The translations under genes were made by a program, and so were the position numbers. The notes below the pieces were generated by a model. That model saw nothing but the letters and a program-made list of their open reading frames with translations, was not told where the DNA came from and made no database searches. Below, one piece after another: positions 19,292 to 29,244 of a DNA stretch of 64,000 nt; the stretch's first letter is position 1, and each line of letters starts with the position of its first letter. The stretch is from Rattus norvegicus. Its lineage: Eukaryota > Chordata > Mammalia > Rodentia > Muridae. The stretch spans positions 163,695,976-163,759,975 of the forward strand of contig NC_086021.1 of the NCBI RefSeq assembly GCF_036323735.1, read 5' to 3'.

Positions 19292-19799
19292 GCAGCCATG
19301 TTGAGATCTCTACCAATAGCCCATGATGGCTTCTGGACCTGGGAGTTAAGCTTGGGGTTGTTTGAAACCAGCTCCTGTCACTTTTGTCCCCGTGGCATGG
19401 TTTATTAACCTTGCAGCATGCCATGTCTGGTTCACGGCTTCTCTGTCACGCTCTGTTGCTCCTTCTGAATGTGTGCTCTCTGGACACTGGGGAACCATCT
19501 CCAGAGCCTCTGCTAAAACATGTTTAGATACCATGCAGCTGCCTGAGTGACCCGGTGGCTGCCTCATTAACCTGACAAACAGTTGGAAGCATCTCTCTTC
19601 CTGGCACTGGGCAGTGGGTCAAATGGACCCTCACCTCCAGGACACTTTGAATTTTGGAGGCCGAGAGGGCCTCCTAAGCAGAGATGGATGTGGTCTCAAT
19701 TTCTATTTCTGTGACTGCGGGCAGCAAATTTCAGCTGCCTGGTCGACAGGTCCCACATGTGTTTAATGGGAGTGATGATAACCTCAGAAAGTTATTTTA
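19292..19799. other. Repeat-free, apparently single-copy stretch
   Basis: No recognised repeat. Words such as GGTTTATTAACCTTGCAGC, CTCATTAACCTGACAAAC and a GAGGCC-GAGA-GGGCCTCC inverted repeat near 19659-19676 are the only features noted. Confidence 0.35.
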
Positions 19800-20014
19800 G
19801 TTTTTAAAACCTTCGTTTATTTTTTATTTGTGTGCATTCTTGTCTCTGTGTGTGCCCACATGCATGCAGGTGCCCGGAAGCTAGAAGACAACACTGGATC
19901 TCCTAGAACTGGAATGACGAAAGATTGAGAGCTGCCATGTACATGTGGGGACTGAACCCAGGTCCCCTGCAAGAGCAGCCAGTGCTTTTAGCACCTGAGC
20001 CATTTCTCTGGCCC
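19800..20014 (-). repeat. B2-superfamily (B3-like) SINE
   Basis: TGTGCCCACATGCATGCAGGTGCCC..GGATCTCCTAGAACTGGAATG..GTGGGGACTGAACCCAGGTCC..GAGCCATTTCTCTGGCCC; minus orientation. Confidence 0.8.
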
Positions 20015-20234
20015 GAAGGTCTGATCTGAGAGGAGGTGTGTGATCCACATGTTAACTATAGTTTTGGCCTCTTAAGATCAACACAAGATGAGTTCAGACA
20101 CACCGCTCGCAAATTAATGCTTATGGGGTCAGGACAACAATGTACAAGCTCCTGTGGCCCTCATGGCTCGCTTCTGGCTGCACGCTTCTGGAATGTGTCT
20201 TCAGAAGAAGTGAGATTCACTGGTGTGAGGCGTG

Positions 20235-20365
20235 ACCTCTGATACTTTACTCTGTGTATGATTTTGGTCAGCTTAATCTCTCTGGGCCTCAGTTTCCCCA
20301 TTTGCAAGTGGAGACATAGTAACACCTCTTCAGGCTCCTATGACAATGCAGGAGGTAAGTATGGT
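20235..20365 (+). repeat. MIR SINE
   Basis: TTTTGGTCAGCTTAATCTCTCTGGGCCTCAGTTTCCCC..AAGTGGAGACATAGTAACACC matches the MIR core in plus orientation. Confidence 0.75.
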
Positions 20366-20724
20366 GTAGAAAACGCCAAGAACAGTCTATGCTGTAGTCA
20401 GTGGCAGCTGTTGCCATCCTCCCCTTGGCTAGCCCAGATGTGAGCACTCATCTGCTTCTCAATTTCCACATATCAGTTCTGCTCTCCACCAATATCTGAA
20501 CTGCTGTTCCAATGAACTGACACATACACCTTTTATGGTTGGACTAGCTAGGCAAGAATAGGTTTAAAAGCATAAACATGACAATTGAAAGAACAAATCA
20601 AAGCAAAAAAAAAAATGGAATAGTAAGGTTTACAAAAAGTGTTTGACCACAGTGGTGGAGAAAGGATTTACTGCTTGCTGTATGAACTACTTTAAATTGA
20701 TTTAATATGTGACACTTATTTATT
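20366..20724. other. No recognised feature
   Basis: I see nothing assignable. Confidence 0.35.
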
Positions 20725-21055
20725 GCATGTATGTTTGTGTGTATGTGTTTATATGTGTATGTATATACGTGTGTATGTATGTGTCTATGTATATGTTTAT
20801 GTGTAGATGTATGTATATACATGCGTGTATGTATATGTATGTATGTATGTATTATGTGTGTATGTATACATGTATGTGTGTTATTATGTGTGTATGTATA
20901 TATATTCTTGTGTGTATATATATGTGCATATGTGTGTTTATATGTATACGTGTGTATGTATGTATATATGTGTGTATGCGTGTGTGTATATATGTATGTG
21001 TATATGTGTGCACATTCCCATGTGAAGGTGTGTGTATATATGTGCATATGCGCAG
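20725..21055. repeat. (TATG)n/(TG)n/(TA)n microsatellite
   Basis: About 330 bp of nearly strict purine-pyrimidine alternation built from TATG, TGTG and TATA units. Open frames on both strands here are compositional. Confidence 0.95.
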
Positions 21056-21239
21056 AGCCTGAGGTTGACATCAGGTGTTTTCCTCAGTTGGTGTCCAGCA
21101 TATAGAGTGAGACAGGGCCTTTCAGTGAGCCAGAGCTCACTGGGCTACTCTGATGAGCCAGCCCACTCCAGATACCTTGTTTCTATCTCCTGAAAGCCAG
21201 GACTCCAGGCGAGCCGCCATGCCCACTGGCCTTTCTCTG

Positions 21240-21428
21240 GGCTCTGGGGTCCCACTGTACGTACCCTGAGGTCCCACTGTACATACCCTGGGGTCCCACT
21301 GTAAGTACCCTGAGGTCCCAGTGTAAGTACCCTGAGGTCCCAGTGTAAGTACCCTGGGGTCCCACTGTAAGTACCCTGGGGTCCCACTGTAAGTGCCCTG
21401 AGGTCCCACTGTAAGTACCCTGAGGTCT
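21240..21428. repeat. Minisatellite, 22-bp unit
   Basis: About 8.5 tandem copies of ggtcccactgtaagtaccct plus GA or GG. Variant sites (GTAC/GTAAGT, ACTG/AGTG) distinguish the units. Confidence 0.95.
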
Positions 21429-21477
21429 TTACACTTGTGCGGCAAGTACCTTACATGCTCATCCGTATCCCTGGCCC

Positions 21478-21715
21478 AGTTTTAATTTAGTTTTTTGAAG
21501 AAAAGGTCTCACATAGCCCAGGCTGGCCTCCAACTCACGATGCAGTTGAAGGCAATCTTGAACTTCTGGTCATCCTGCTTCTGCCTCTTGAGTGCTAGGA
21601 TTATAGGTAAGTGTTGTTCTGCTGCGTTTATTTATTTTTTAATATAGTGCTGGAGATGGAGTCCTGGGCCTTCTACACACCAGTCCACCAGCTGATCTAC
21701 AGCTCTAATGTATAA
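21478..21715 (-). repeat. B4-type SINE (B1 + ID-like)
   Basis: A B1-like part (AAGGTCTCACATAGCCCAGGCTGGCC..GAGTGCTAGGATTATAGG) is followed by an ID-like part (TGCTGGAGATGGAGTCC..CTGATCTACAGC), the composite order of B4, minus orientation. Confidence 0.65.
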
Positions 21716-21759
21716 CAAAAGTTGTATAATAAATTTATTTTATTTTATTCTTCTTTCTA

Positions 21760-21932
21760 TAGATTTTATTTTATTTATGTGAGTACACTGTGGCTGTCTT
21801 CAGACACACCAGAGGAGGGCATCAGATCCCATTACAGATGGCTGTGAGCAACCATGTGGTTGCTGGGAATTGAACTCAGGACCTCTGGAAGAGCAGTCAG
21901 TGCTCTTAACCACTGAGCCATCTCTCCAGCCC
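21760..21932 (-). repeat. B2 SINE
   Basis: Full B2 in minus orientation with the perfect 14-bp duplication tattcttctttcta at 21746-21759 and 21933-21946. Confidence 0.97.
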
Positions 21933-21946
21933 TATTCTTCTTTCTA

Positions 21947-22204
21947 AAGACAGAATCTAGATATTATAGCCTAGGAAGATTATGAACTCCCTGTCCTCAA
22001 GCCCTGGACTCTGGAAGGCTCACCCAGACCTTTGATTTAGCCACAAACAGGAAAATTCTGGATATTAAAAAATTACATTTAATACACATCTGAGTTTAGA
22101 AGGAGAAAAGAAAACTCTAATTTCTGAAAGTAGGTGAGATCTTGAAACCAGGATAGTGAACTCTAAGACAATGTGGCTGCAGCCCTGGGGACATCCACGG
22201 GCTT
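21947..22204. other. No recognised feature
   Basis: I see nothing assignable. Confidence 0.35.
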
Positions 22205-22550
22205 CAGGGATGTGCTAGTTCCTTTCTGCTCCTGCAGGGAAACACCAGAGGCCATCAACTTAGAAAGAAGAGAAGTTTATTTAGCCCACAGTTTTGGAGC
22301 GTTTGGTTTATGGCTGATGGGCTTTGCTGCTTTGAGGCCTGTGGTGACGTAGACAACTGTGGCTGGGAGCAAAATCATTCATTCACAGCAAAACCACTCA
22401 TTTCATTACTGAGAGCAAGACAGGAAGGAAGAGGAGGAGGTACTAAGTTCCTGTCAGTCCCATGGAGAGCATGGGTCCAATGACCTGAAACACCCCTAAT
22501 CCCCACTCTCTCTCCGTCTGTGAAAATTTCCACTGCCTCCCATTGGATGC
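22205..22550 (-). repeat. Rodent interspersed repeat (URR1-like, name uncertain)
   Basis: TGCTAGTTCCTTTCTGCTCC..GAGAAGTTTATTTAGCCCACAG..CACTGCCTCCCATTGGATGC; reverse orientation. Confidence 0.5.
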
Positions 22551-22849
22551 AAGCTAAGAGTCAAACCTTGATCACAAGTGCCTCTGAAGGACAGTTAAGC
22601 CTAAAGAGTAACAAGAACAGGCTGGAGATAGCGCTCTGATAGCCTTGTGGTTTGGAGAAGCTGCCTGGGGCCCACAAGAAAATGACTAGAACCAACACCA
22701 GTTTAAACCAGAGCTGGAGCCTGGGACGACAGTTTTCCCCTGAAAGGCCTAGAACTGATGGCCTAACACTGACAGTAACTGGATTAGGAATCCAGATACA
22801 GGGGTCAGTACATGAACTGTTCATCAGTGTGTGAGAAAATGGCGTCAGG

Positions 22850-23025
22850 ATATGATAACAGTGGTGGGCACTCATCATGTGCCTACTGTGTGCCACACAC
22901 TGTGCCTAACACTTCACGTTTAAGTCTCATAGCCTTACAGGGTGGATGCCACTGCCCTCACTGGCTGTGTTTACAGATTTGGGCAGGTAACAGATGAAAA
23001 GGAAACGGCTCCTTCCTCAGATAGC
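22850..23025 (-). repeat. MIR SINE
   Basis: CATGTGCCTACTGTGTGCCACACACTGTGCC..AAGTCTCATAGCC..ACAGATGAAAAGGAAACGG is the reverse complement of the MIR 3' half. Confidence 0.75.
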
Positions 23026-23054
23026 TCGTGGGAAAGGCATCCTAGAGATTTGTC

Positions 23055-23206
23055 ATTTTGGGTCTGGTGGATATAGATATGTGCAAGTCACAGTACAAGG
23101 GTAGAGGTCACAGAACAACTTCCACCATGTTTGTCCCAGGGATTGAACTCCAGTCTTGTCTGGTTTGACAGCAAGCCCCTTTGGTCCTTGAGCCATCTTA
23201 CCAGCC
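23055..23206 (-). repeat. B3-like SINE
   Basis: GGTCACAGAACAACTTCCACC..GGGATTGAACTCCAGTC..GAGCCATCTTACCAGCCCC; minus orientation. Confidence 0.7.
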
Positions 23207-23207
23207 C

Positions 23208-23345
23208 CATTTATTTATTTTTGAGACAGGATCTTGTATATTCCAGGTGGGCCTCCAGCCCACTGTATAGCTGAGGAGAACTACCTTAAACTGATTCTCC
23301 TGCCTCCATCTTCCACATGCTGGGTATGGTGTTCTGGGTCTGTAG
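23208..23345 (-). repeat. B1/B4-like SINE
   Basis: TTTGAGACAGGATCTTGTATATTCC..GATTCTCCTGCCTCCATC..CATGCTGGGTATGGTG. Confidence 0.55.
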
Positions 23346-23384
23346 CCCAGAACTAAAGAAGGGTGGAGATAGGTTCCAGAAGCT

Positions 23385-23545
23385 GGCAAGCCTGTCTGTC
23401 TGAATCCACAAGCCCCAGGGTGAGAAACCCCATGTCAGTAAACAAGGTGGAGGGCAACCGAAGAAGACACTTGATGTGGACCTCTGACCTCCACACCCAT
23501 GTGCATCTGCCTACACATATGCACACATGCACATGCATATGAGGG
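23385..23545 (+). repeat. RSINE1/B4-like SINE 3' part
   Basis: GGTGAGAAACCCCATGTCAG..ACAAGGTGGAGGGC..GACCTCTGACCTCCACACCC leads into the CA-rich array. Confidence 0.5.
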
Positions 23546-23549
23546 TTTA

Positions 23550-23888
23550 TACACTCACACTCACACAAACTCACACACACACATGTATACACACACATAC
23601 TCTCACACACACACTCATATACACATGCTTTCTCTCTCTCTCACACACACACGTATACACACACATACTCTCAAATACACACACACACTCATATACACAT
23701 GCTTGCTTTCTCTCTCTTTTTCATACACACACATATATACATGCTCTCTCTCTCTCACACACGTATACACACACACATACTCTCAAACACACACACTCAT
23801 ATACACATGCTTTCTTTCTCTCTCTCTCTTTTTCACACACACATATATACATGCTCTCTCTCTTTTTATCTCTTTCTCTCTCTTTCTA

Positions 23889-23925
<37 letters not shown>
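23550..23925. repeat. Compound (CA)n/(CT)n array with nested duplications
   Basis: Units such as ACTCATATACACATGCTTTC followed by CT runs recur three or four times at about 70-90 bp spacing, so this is a higher-order CA/CT/TATACA repeat, ending in a pure (CA)n at 23890-23923. Confidence 0.93.
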
Positions 23926-23929
<4 letters not shown>

Positions 23930-23989
23930 AATAATAGGAAAGCTGTTCGCAGAAGGCATCTAAGTCTTCCCCTCTTAGCTGTAAATCTG

Positions 23990-24240
23990 CCTCCCTGATA
24001 TTTCACTCAATATATTTGAAAAATTGCCTTGATTGATATTTTCTCTGTGCTATTCCTATAAAAACTTGATGTAACCATTACCATGCTGGAACATGGCTTT
24101 CAGCTGATCCGTCCCTGTGTCCCTGGGTCATGCTCACTTATATGTGGCCTTGCAATAAACGATCTCTTCCTCCCTTTGAGGTGAGATCTATGCTTTCACA
24201 CAGACAGAAGTTTGCTCTAAATAGTCAGGGAAGTTCTGTC
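23990..24240 (+). repeat. LTR-like 3' part
   Basis: CCTATAAAAACTTGATG (TATA-like), GCAATAAACG (signal at 24154-24159) and a pyrimidine-rich tract give an ERV-LTR layout. No viral ORF is present. Confidence 0.35.
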
Positions 24241-24288
24241 CTGTCTGCTTCACCCAGAGCAGATCTGTTTTTGTCTGGTTTAATTCTT

Positions 24289-24389
24289 TTTTTTTTTTTT
24301 TTTGTTCTTTTTTTCGGAGCTGGGGACCGAACCCAGGGCCTTGCGCTTCCTAGGTAAGCGCTCTACCACTGAGCTAAACCCCCAGCCCC
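24289..24389 (-). repeat. ID SINE
   Basis: Minus-orientation ID with T-tail; duplication ttgtctggtttaattctt (24271-24288) and ttgtctggcttaattctt (24390-24407), differing at one base. Confidence 0.97.
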
Positions 24390-24534
24390 TTGTCTGGCTT
24401 AATTCTTTATTCAAGATTTATTTTCATTTTTTCTGGGTGGCGTCGGCATTCATCTTTAATCCCAGCAGTAAGGATTACACAGAGAAACCCCCCCCCCCCA
24501 AAAAAAAAAAAAGTCGTATTTTTATTTTGGTTAT

Positions 24535-24684
24535 GTGGTGTGTGTAAGGCCGAGTCAGGGATACGTGCATGTGAGTGTAGTAGCTTATGGAAACCAGAAG
24601 GAGGCACTGGAGCCCCCTGGAACAGACAGTTGTGCGCCATCAGACATGGGCTCTCAAACAGAATTTGGGTCCTCTGCAAATGCG

Positions 24685-24723
<39 letters not shown>

Positions 24724-24860
24724 GTTCTTTTTTTCGGAGCTGGGGACCGAACCCAGGGCCTTGTGCTTCCTAGGCAAGCGCTCTACCACTGAGCTAAATA
24801 CATCCCCAGCCCCCTGTAAATGCGGTTCTTGTTCTTAACTCCTGAGCCATCTCTCTTGCT
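24535..24860 (-). repeat. B3-like SINE, split by an ID
   Basis: GAAACCAGAAGGAGGCACTGG..TTTGGGTCCTCTGCAAATGC, then the ID, then TGTAAATGCGGTTC..CTCCTGAGCCATCTCTC. Confidence 0.7.
24691..24814 (-). repeat. ID SINE
   Basis: Long T-tail (about 30), body with a 4-5 bp insertion near its 5' end (CTAAATACATCCCC); duplication tgcaaatgcggttctt / tgtaaatgcggttctt at 24675-24690 and 24815-24830. Confidence 0.96.
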
Positions 24861-24864
24861 CCCT

Positions 24865-25035
24865 TGCATGGTTTTTGTTTTTGTTTTGGTTGGTTTGGTT
24901 TTTGAGACGGGATCGCTGTGTAGCCCTGGCTGGTCTGGAACTTTCTATGTAGACAGAGCAGGCTGACCTCAAACTCACGTAGCTCCGCCTGCCTCTGCCT
25001 CTTGGGATTAAAGACACGACACCACAGCCAGGTTC
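24865..25035 (-). repeat. B1 SINE
   Basis: TTTTTGAGACGGGATCGCTGTGTAGCCCTGGCTGG..CTCCGCCTGCCTCTGCCTC..ATTAAAGACACGACACC; minus orientation. Confidence 0.93.
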
Positions 25036-25557
25036 CTGTCTGCTCGGTTCCCTTTCTGCAGCGTTTGTCACTGACCTTGGAGCTCGCTGTTTGTCTACAC
25101 TGGGATCCTCCTGCCTCCGCTCTTCTCCGTTTTCATGTTTCACATATGACGCTTCTCCCTCTGGAGACTCACTTCACTGTTAAACAAGTAGTAATCAAAT
25201 TACAACACAATACGGTAAAACAGAATGAAACAGGAATCCACAGACACCGCAATCACACAGGATGTCTATTTCCTGTCATACAGGAGATCCCTTTCTCTCA
25301 CAGCATCTCTCACGCTAAGTTTGCCGTTAGCCCTTGTCTCCAACTTCTGGATGGCACTGTACAGAGCCTCTGTTTAGGACCAGGCCCGCATCTGGCTCTG
25401 AGGAAATCCTTTGACCTGGAGGAAGGAATTATACTGAACTTCCACAGTTCCCTGGCTGCCCTAGGAGGTTAAAGGGTGGAGAGATTTGGGGGCTGGGGCA
25501 CTCTTTCCAGGGTGTAGCCTGCATCCTGCATCTTGACTCCTCTCCTACAGTAAGAAT
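25036..25557. other. No recognised feature
   Basis: Unassigned. The 156-residue open frame at 25002-25472 begins inside the B1 and has no known homology. Confidence 0.4.
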
Positions 25558-25572
25558 AAGAACCCATTTCTT

Positions 25573-25661
25573 GGGGTTGGGGATTTGGCTCAGTGGTAGA
25601 GCACTTGCCTAGGAAGCACAAGGTCCTGGGTTCGATCCCCAGCCCTGGAAAAAAGGAAAAA
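25573..25661 (+). repeat. ID SINE
   Basis: Plus-orientation ID; duplication aagaacccatttctt (25558-25572) and aagaatccatttctt (25662-25676). Confidence 0.96.
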
Positions 25662-25679
25662 AAGAATCCATTTCTTGTT

Positions 25680-26260
25680 CATTATATTTACCTATAAGGT
25701 AATACAGGTTTTGCTTTTAGAAGCCTCTTAATTGCAGCTTTATAAAGAGGCTCCACAGGCAGAATAGGGGGAAATTAATTGGTCTTCCAGGGAGCAGCTG
25801 AACGAAGTCTGGTAATTGAATTTCACAATGAATGCCTCCCTCTGGGTGGCCCGGAGTGTGATCAGGAATGGATATCTGAGGTTTCCTCTGTGAAATGGCC
25901 CAGGCTCCTCTACATTTATATATTTTTTGGTGGGCATCACTCATTCGCACTTTCATCAAGAAGAGAGAAATTTACATTTCCTTGCAAACTCTAAAATGAC
26001 AGAAAGGCAAGAAAAGAGGTATGGGGCTGGCCTCATCTGGAGACGCAATTTGGCAGGCCCTTTGCAGAGACTGGGGAAGAGCCAACTCGGAGAATAAATT
26101 ACTGCTTGAAATAAGGCTGTGGAGTTGCAGACCCAGCTGCTGGGTATCAGGGCCTCAGGGCTCCATGCCAACATGAGTTGTGTTTGGCGAGGTCGGGAGG
26201 AGGTAGGAACGCACGGGGTCATTACGTAAATCAATACCTTGAACTGGTAGGTACTGTCTT
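25680..26260. promoter_or_regulatory. Candidate conserved non-coding element
   Basis: About 580 bp without repeats, containing CTCTTAATTGCAGCTTTATAAAG, GGAAATTAATTGG, GGTAATTGAATTTCAC and GAATAAATTACTGC. The combination of TAAT cores and absence of insertions suggests constraint; inference only. Confidence 0.4.
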
Positions 26261-26370
26261 AAGTATCCTCCTTGAAGATTTAACTTGACCAGCAGCCCAG
26301 CCACCTGCCAGCTTCCGTCTCCATAGAATAGTTCTTAGTAAGTCCAGGTTAAGACCAGCAATACAAAATA

Positions 26371-26826
26371 CAGTCAGCTGCCTGGATCTGTGGGTTCAGT
26401 AGCTATGGATTCAACTAACTAGGAGTAGAAATGTTATAAGTCCCACCGTGTTTTTATTGAACATGTATAGACTCTTTTTCTTGTCAAGATTCCCTGAACA
26501 ATAGTCTCGGAAATGTTTACGTAGCAGTTACACAGTCTGAGGTCGTGGAAGGCCCTAATGTTCTTAGGCCATCTATGTATATGAGAGCATGCGTGTGGGT
26601 GACATACGAAGCCCGCAGCAGTTTTTCATTCCTTATGCTAAGAACTGATACCAGAGCCTTACACACACCAGGCAAGCGGGAACCCCTGAGCTACATCCCT
26701 GGCCTGCTGTGTTATGTATAGGACTTGAAAATCTTTTGATTTTGGTATCTGACAGGTGTACATGTATATATGTGTGCGTGTCCTGGAACGAAGCCTCTGA
26801 ATATACTGATGGACACTTATATATTA
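26371..26826 (+). repeat. Fossil MER2/Tigger-type DNA transposon
   Basis: It opens TA-CAGTCAGC..GGATCTGTGGGTTC..GGATTCAAC, continues TTGAACATGTATAGACTCTTTTTCTTGTCAAG..CCCTGAACAATAG, and closes GACTTGAAAATCTTTTGATTTTGGTATC..GTCCTGGAACGAAGCC. This is the order of the MER2 non-autonomous Tigger (TcMar) family, spanning most of its length. Confidence 0.7.
26627..26706 (-). repeat. Old ID/B4-type SINE inside the Tigger fossil
   Basis: TGCTAAGAACTGATACCAGAGCC..GGCAAGCGGGAACCCCTGAGCTACATCC interrupts the MER2-like sequence. Confidence 0.55.
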
Positions 26827-26899
26827 CTGGCAAATACATAGAGTAAATAGGAATGTGGTAGGACCTAAAAATGCAAGTCACATATATAATTTACAGTTC

Positions 26900-27015
26900 T
26901 TTAGGGGCTGAAGAGATGGCTAAAAGCAGTTGCTGCTTTTATCACGTCTTGCACTCATGTCATGATAACATGGTTTGTTGGTCATCAATCTAGTGGTGAG
27001 AGACCTTGTCTCAAA
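26900..27015 (+). repeat. B2-superfamily SINE remnant
   Basis: GGGGCTGAAGAGATGGCTAAAAGCAG is a B2/B3-type start; the remainder is degraded. Confidence 0.45.
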
Positions 27016-27484
27016 GAATAGTTAGGTCCAAAGCCTCCCCCCTTTCTCCCACTCCACATAGCACTGCTGATGGCGTCCTAAACAGAAGGACTTTGGTCCA
27101 GTAAACAGAAGGATTGTTACTAGGTTTCTGTTTACCAGAAAAGCAGATTTGCTATAGTGGGTCCCTGATTTCCTGGAATCTCTGTCAACCTTCCCCCAAA
27201 GGTCACTTACTTTAGAGAAGGGCACCTACTTCCAGCTCAGTCCTAACAGTCCGTGTTGACTCAGTGTGTCGATTGTGTCCCCGGCTGGATGTCATATGAA
27301 ATCTACTTGCTTTTCTGTCATTTTCTTCTTCTCTCTGTCCTCTGCCCTTCTCCCAGAGACAGCCTTGGCAGTTTGATCCCCCGTAAGCCTTTCCTTCTGC
27401 CCACAGGGTACCCTAGATTGGTAGTTTCTCTGCACAGTTGCTAATAAGTATGATGTAGAGTAATTACAGGATGTCCTTCATCCT
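27016..27484. other. No recognised feature
   Basis: I see nothing assignable. Confidence 0.35.
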
Positions 27485-28375
27485 GGCTGCTGCACATCTG
27501 CATGAGTATGTACATCTGCAAGAGTGTGCATGAGTGTGCACAGCTGCATAAGTGCACAGCTTCATGAGTGTGCACAGCTGCTAGAGTGTGCTCAGTTGCA
27601 TGATTGTGCACAGCTGCATGAGTGTGCATGGCTGCATGAGTGTGCAAAACTGCATGAGTGTGCTCAGCAGGAGTGTGCACAGCTGTGTGAGTGTGCACAG
27701 CTACATGAAGTGCACAGCTGCGTGAATGTTCTCAGCAGGAGTGTGCACAACTGCATGAGTGTGCACAGCTGCATGAGGTGCACAGCTGCGTGAGTGTTCT
27801 CAGCAGGAGTGTGCACAACTGCATGAGTGTGCTCAGCATGAGTGTGCACAGCTGTGTGAATGTGCTCAGCATGAGTGTGCACAGCTGTGTGAGTGTGCAC
27901 AGCTACATGAAGTGCACAGCTGCATGAGTGTTCTCAGCAGGAGTGTGCACAGCTGCAGGAGTGTGCACAGCTGCATGAGTGTGCACAGCTGCATGAGTGT
28001 GCACAGCTGCATGATTGTGCACGGCTGCATGAGTGTTCTCAGCAGGAGTGTGCTCAGCAGGAGTGTGCACAGATGCAGGAGTGTGCACAGCTGCATGAGT
28101 GTGCACAGCTGCATGATTGTGCACGGCTGCATGAGTGTTCTCAGCAGGAGTGTGCTCAGCAGGAGTGTGCACAGATGCAGGAGTGTGCACAGCTGCATGA
28201 GTGTGCACAGCTGCATGATTGTGCACAGCTGCATGAGTGTTCTCAGCATGAGTGTGCACAGCTGCATGAGTGTTCTCAGCAGGAGGAGTGTGCACAGCTG
28301 CAGGAGTGTGCACAGGTGCAGGAGTGAGCACAGCTGCAGGAGTGAGCACGGCTTCATGAGTGTGCACAGCTGCTC
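27485..28375. repeat. Minisatellite, mixed 18-bp and 15-bp units
   Basis: About 890 bp of tandem GTGTGCACAGCTGCATGA (18 bp) and GTGTGCTCAGCAGGA (15 bp) units and variants. A 102-bp higher-order unit is repeated at about 28015-28116 and 28117-28218. As both units are multiples of three, long frames stay open on both strands (27866-28420 minus, 27912-28448 plus); they are not genes. Confidence 0.97.
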
Positions 28376-28424
28376 GCCTGTGCCTATACCAATAACAAAC
28401 AAAGCACAAATAAAATACATATGG

Positions 28425-28505
28425 AAGGCCAGTGAGACAGCTAAGTAGGTAAAGCCACCTACCTTACAAGCCTGAAGACCTGAGTCTGATCCCCCAGAGC
28501 CATGT
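28425..28505 (+). repeat. B3/B4-like SINE fragment
   Basis: GGCCAGTGAGACAGCTAAGTAGGTAAAG..GACCTGAGTCTGATCCCC. Confidence 0.55.
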
Positions 28506-28507
28506 GA

Positions 28508-28675
28508 AGGCGGATCCTAAGTCTGTGGCCTGCTGGGCTAACACCTTTAATTCTAGCACTGGAGGGGCAGAGGCAGGAGTTCCACGCCAGCTTGGTCTAA
28601 ATAGTGAGTTGAAGACCAGCCAAAGCTACCGAGTGAGATTCTGTCTCAACAAACAAAAAACAAACACAAAATAAT
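28508..28675 (+). repeat. B1 SINE
   Basis: TGCTGGGCTAACACCTTTAATTC..GAGGCAGGAGTTCCACGCCAGC..GAGATTCTGTCTC plus an A/C-rich tail. Confidence 0.8.
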
Positions 28676-28716
28676 GATGATGATGATGGTGATGCTGATG
28701 GTGATGGTGATGATGA
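28674..28716. repeat. (GAT)n/(GGT)n microsatellite
   Basis: GATGATGGTGATGCTGATGG-type trinucleotide run. Confidence 0.93.
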
Positions 28717-29122
28717 CATAAAGTCCAAGGTTACAGGTGCCCAGGCTGAATGATGAGACTCTGTTCCCAAAAGTAAGAAAGAACTCACTACTGAGGTGAG
28801 TCCATGAAAGGAAGAAAGTGAACAATATTGTTGTACTTTGTTGATGGAACTGAAAGTTCCAGAAAAAACAAACTTGAAATTATTCAAAGACCAAAGCTGT
28901 CCACCCCACAGAAATAAAACACACTCCTGACTGGGGAAGAAAACCTTGGACCAGAACATTTAGCAGAAGCAGAGGAGAGAGCAGAGGCTGGGCTCACTGA
29001 GAAAGCCAGGTCTCAGCTGCAGGAGCTCTGCCTCTGCCCACGTCCTTGAATTGACAAAGGGCAGAAAAGACACCCAAGGCAACTCTTCAGTTCTGTTCCA
29101 AAGGGGAAAGCAGACTGACTTT
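28717..29122. other. No recognised feature
   Basis: Unassigned, A-rich plus-strand sequence. Confidence 0.35.
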
Positions 29123-29137
29123 AAATACCGAGGGGCA

Positions 29138-29244
29138 TGGGGCTGGGGATTTAGCTCAGCGGTAGAGCGCTTACCTAGGAAGCGCAAGGCCCTGGGTTCG
29201 GTCCCCAGCTCCGAAAAAAAAGAACCAAAAAAAAAAAAAAAAAA
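29138..29244 (+). repeat. ID SINE
   Basis: Plus-orientation ID with long A-tail; perfect 15-bp duplication aaataccgaggggca at 29123-29137 and 29245-29259. Confidence 0.98.

Noticed and set aside
20598..21105. Tyr/Cys/Val-rich and His/Thr/Ile-rich frames of over 100 residues
   Set aside because: Translation of the TATG/TG/TA array.
25002..25472. 156-residue plus-strand frame
   Set aside because: Its start lies in a B1 SINE and no domain is visible downstream.
27485..28375. CRISPR array or satellite origin
   Set aside because: Units are contiguous with no unique spacers, and the surrounding DNA is mammalian.
27866..28448. Long frames on both strands with hexapeptide repeats
   Set aside because: They arise because the minisatellite units are 18 and 15 bp. 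Both strands being open, and no promoter or splice context, argue against a gene.
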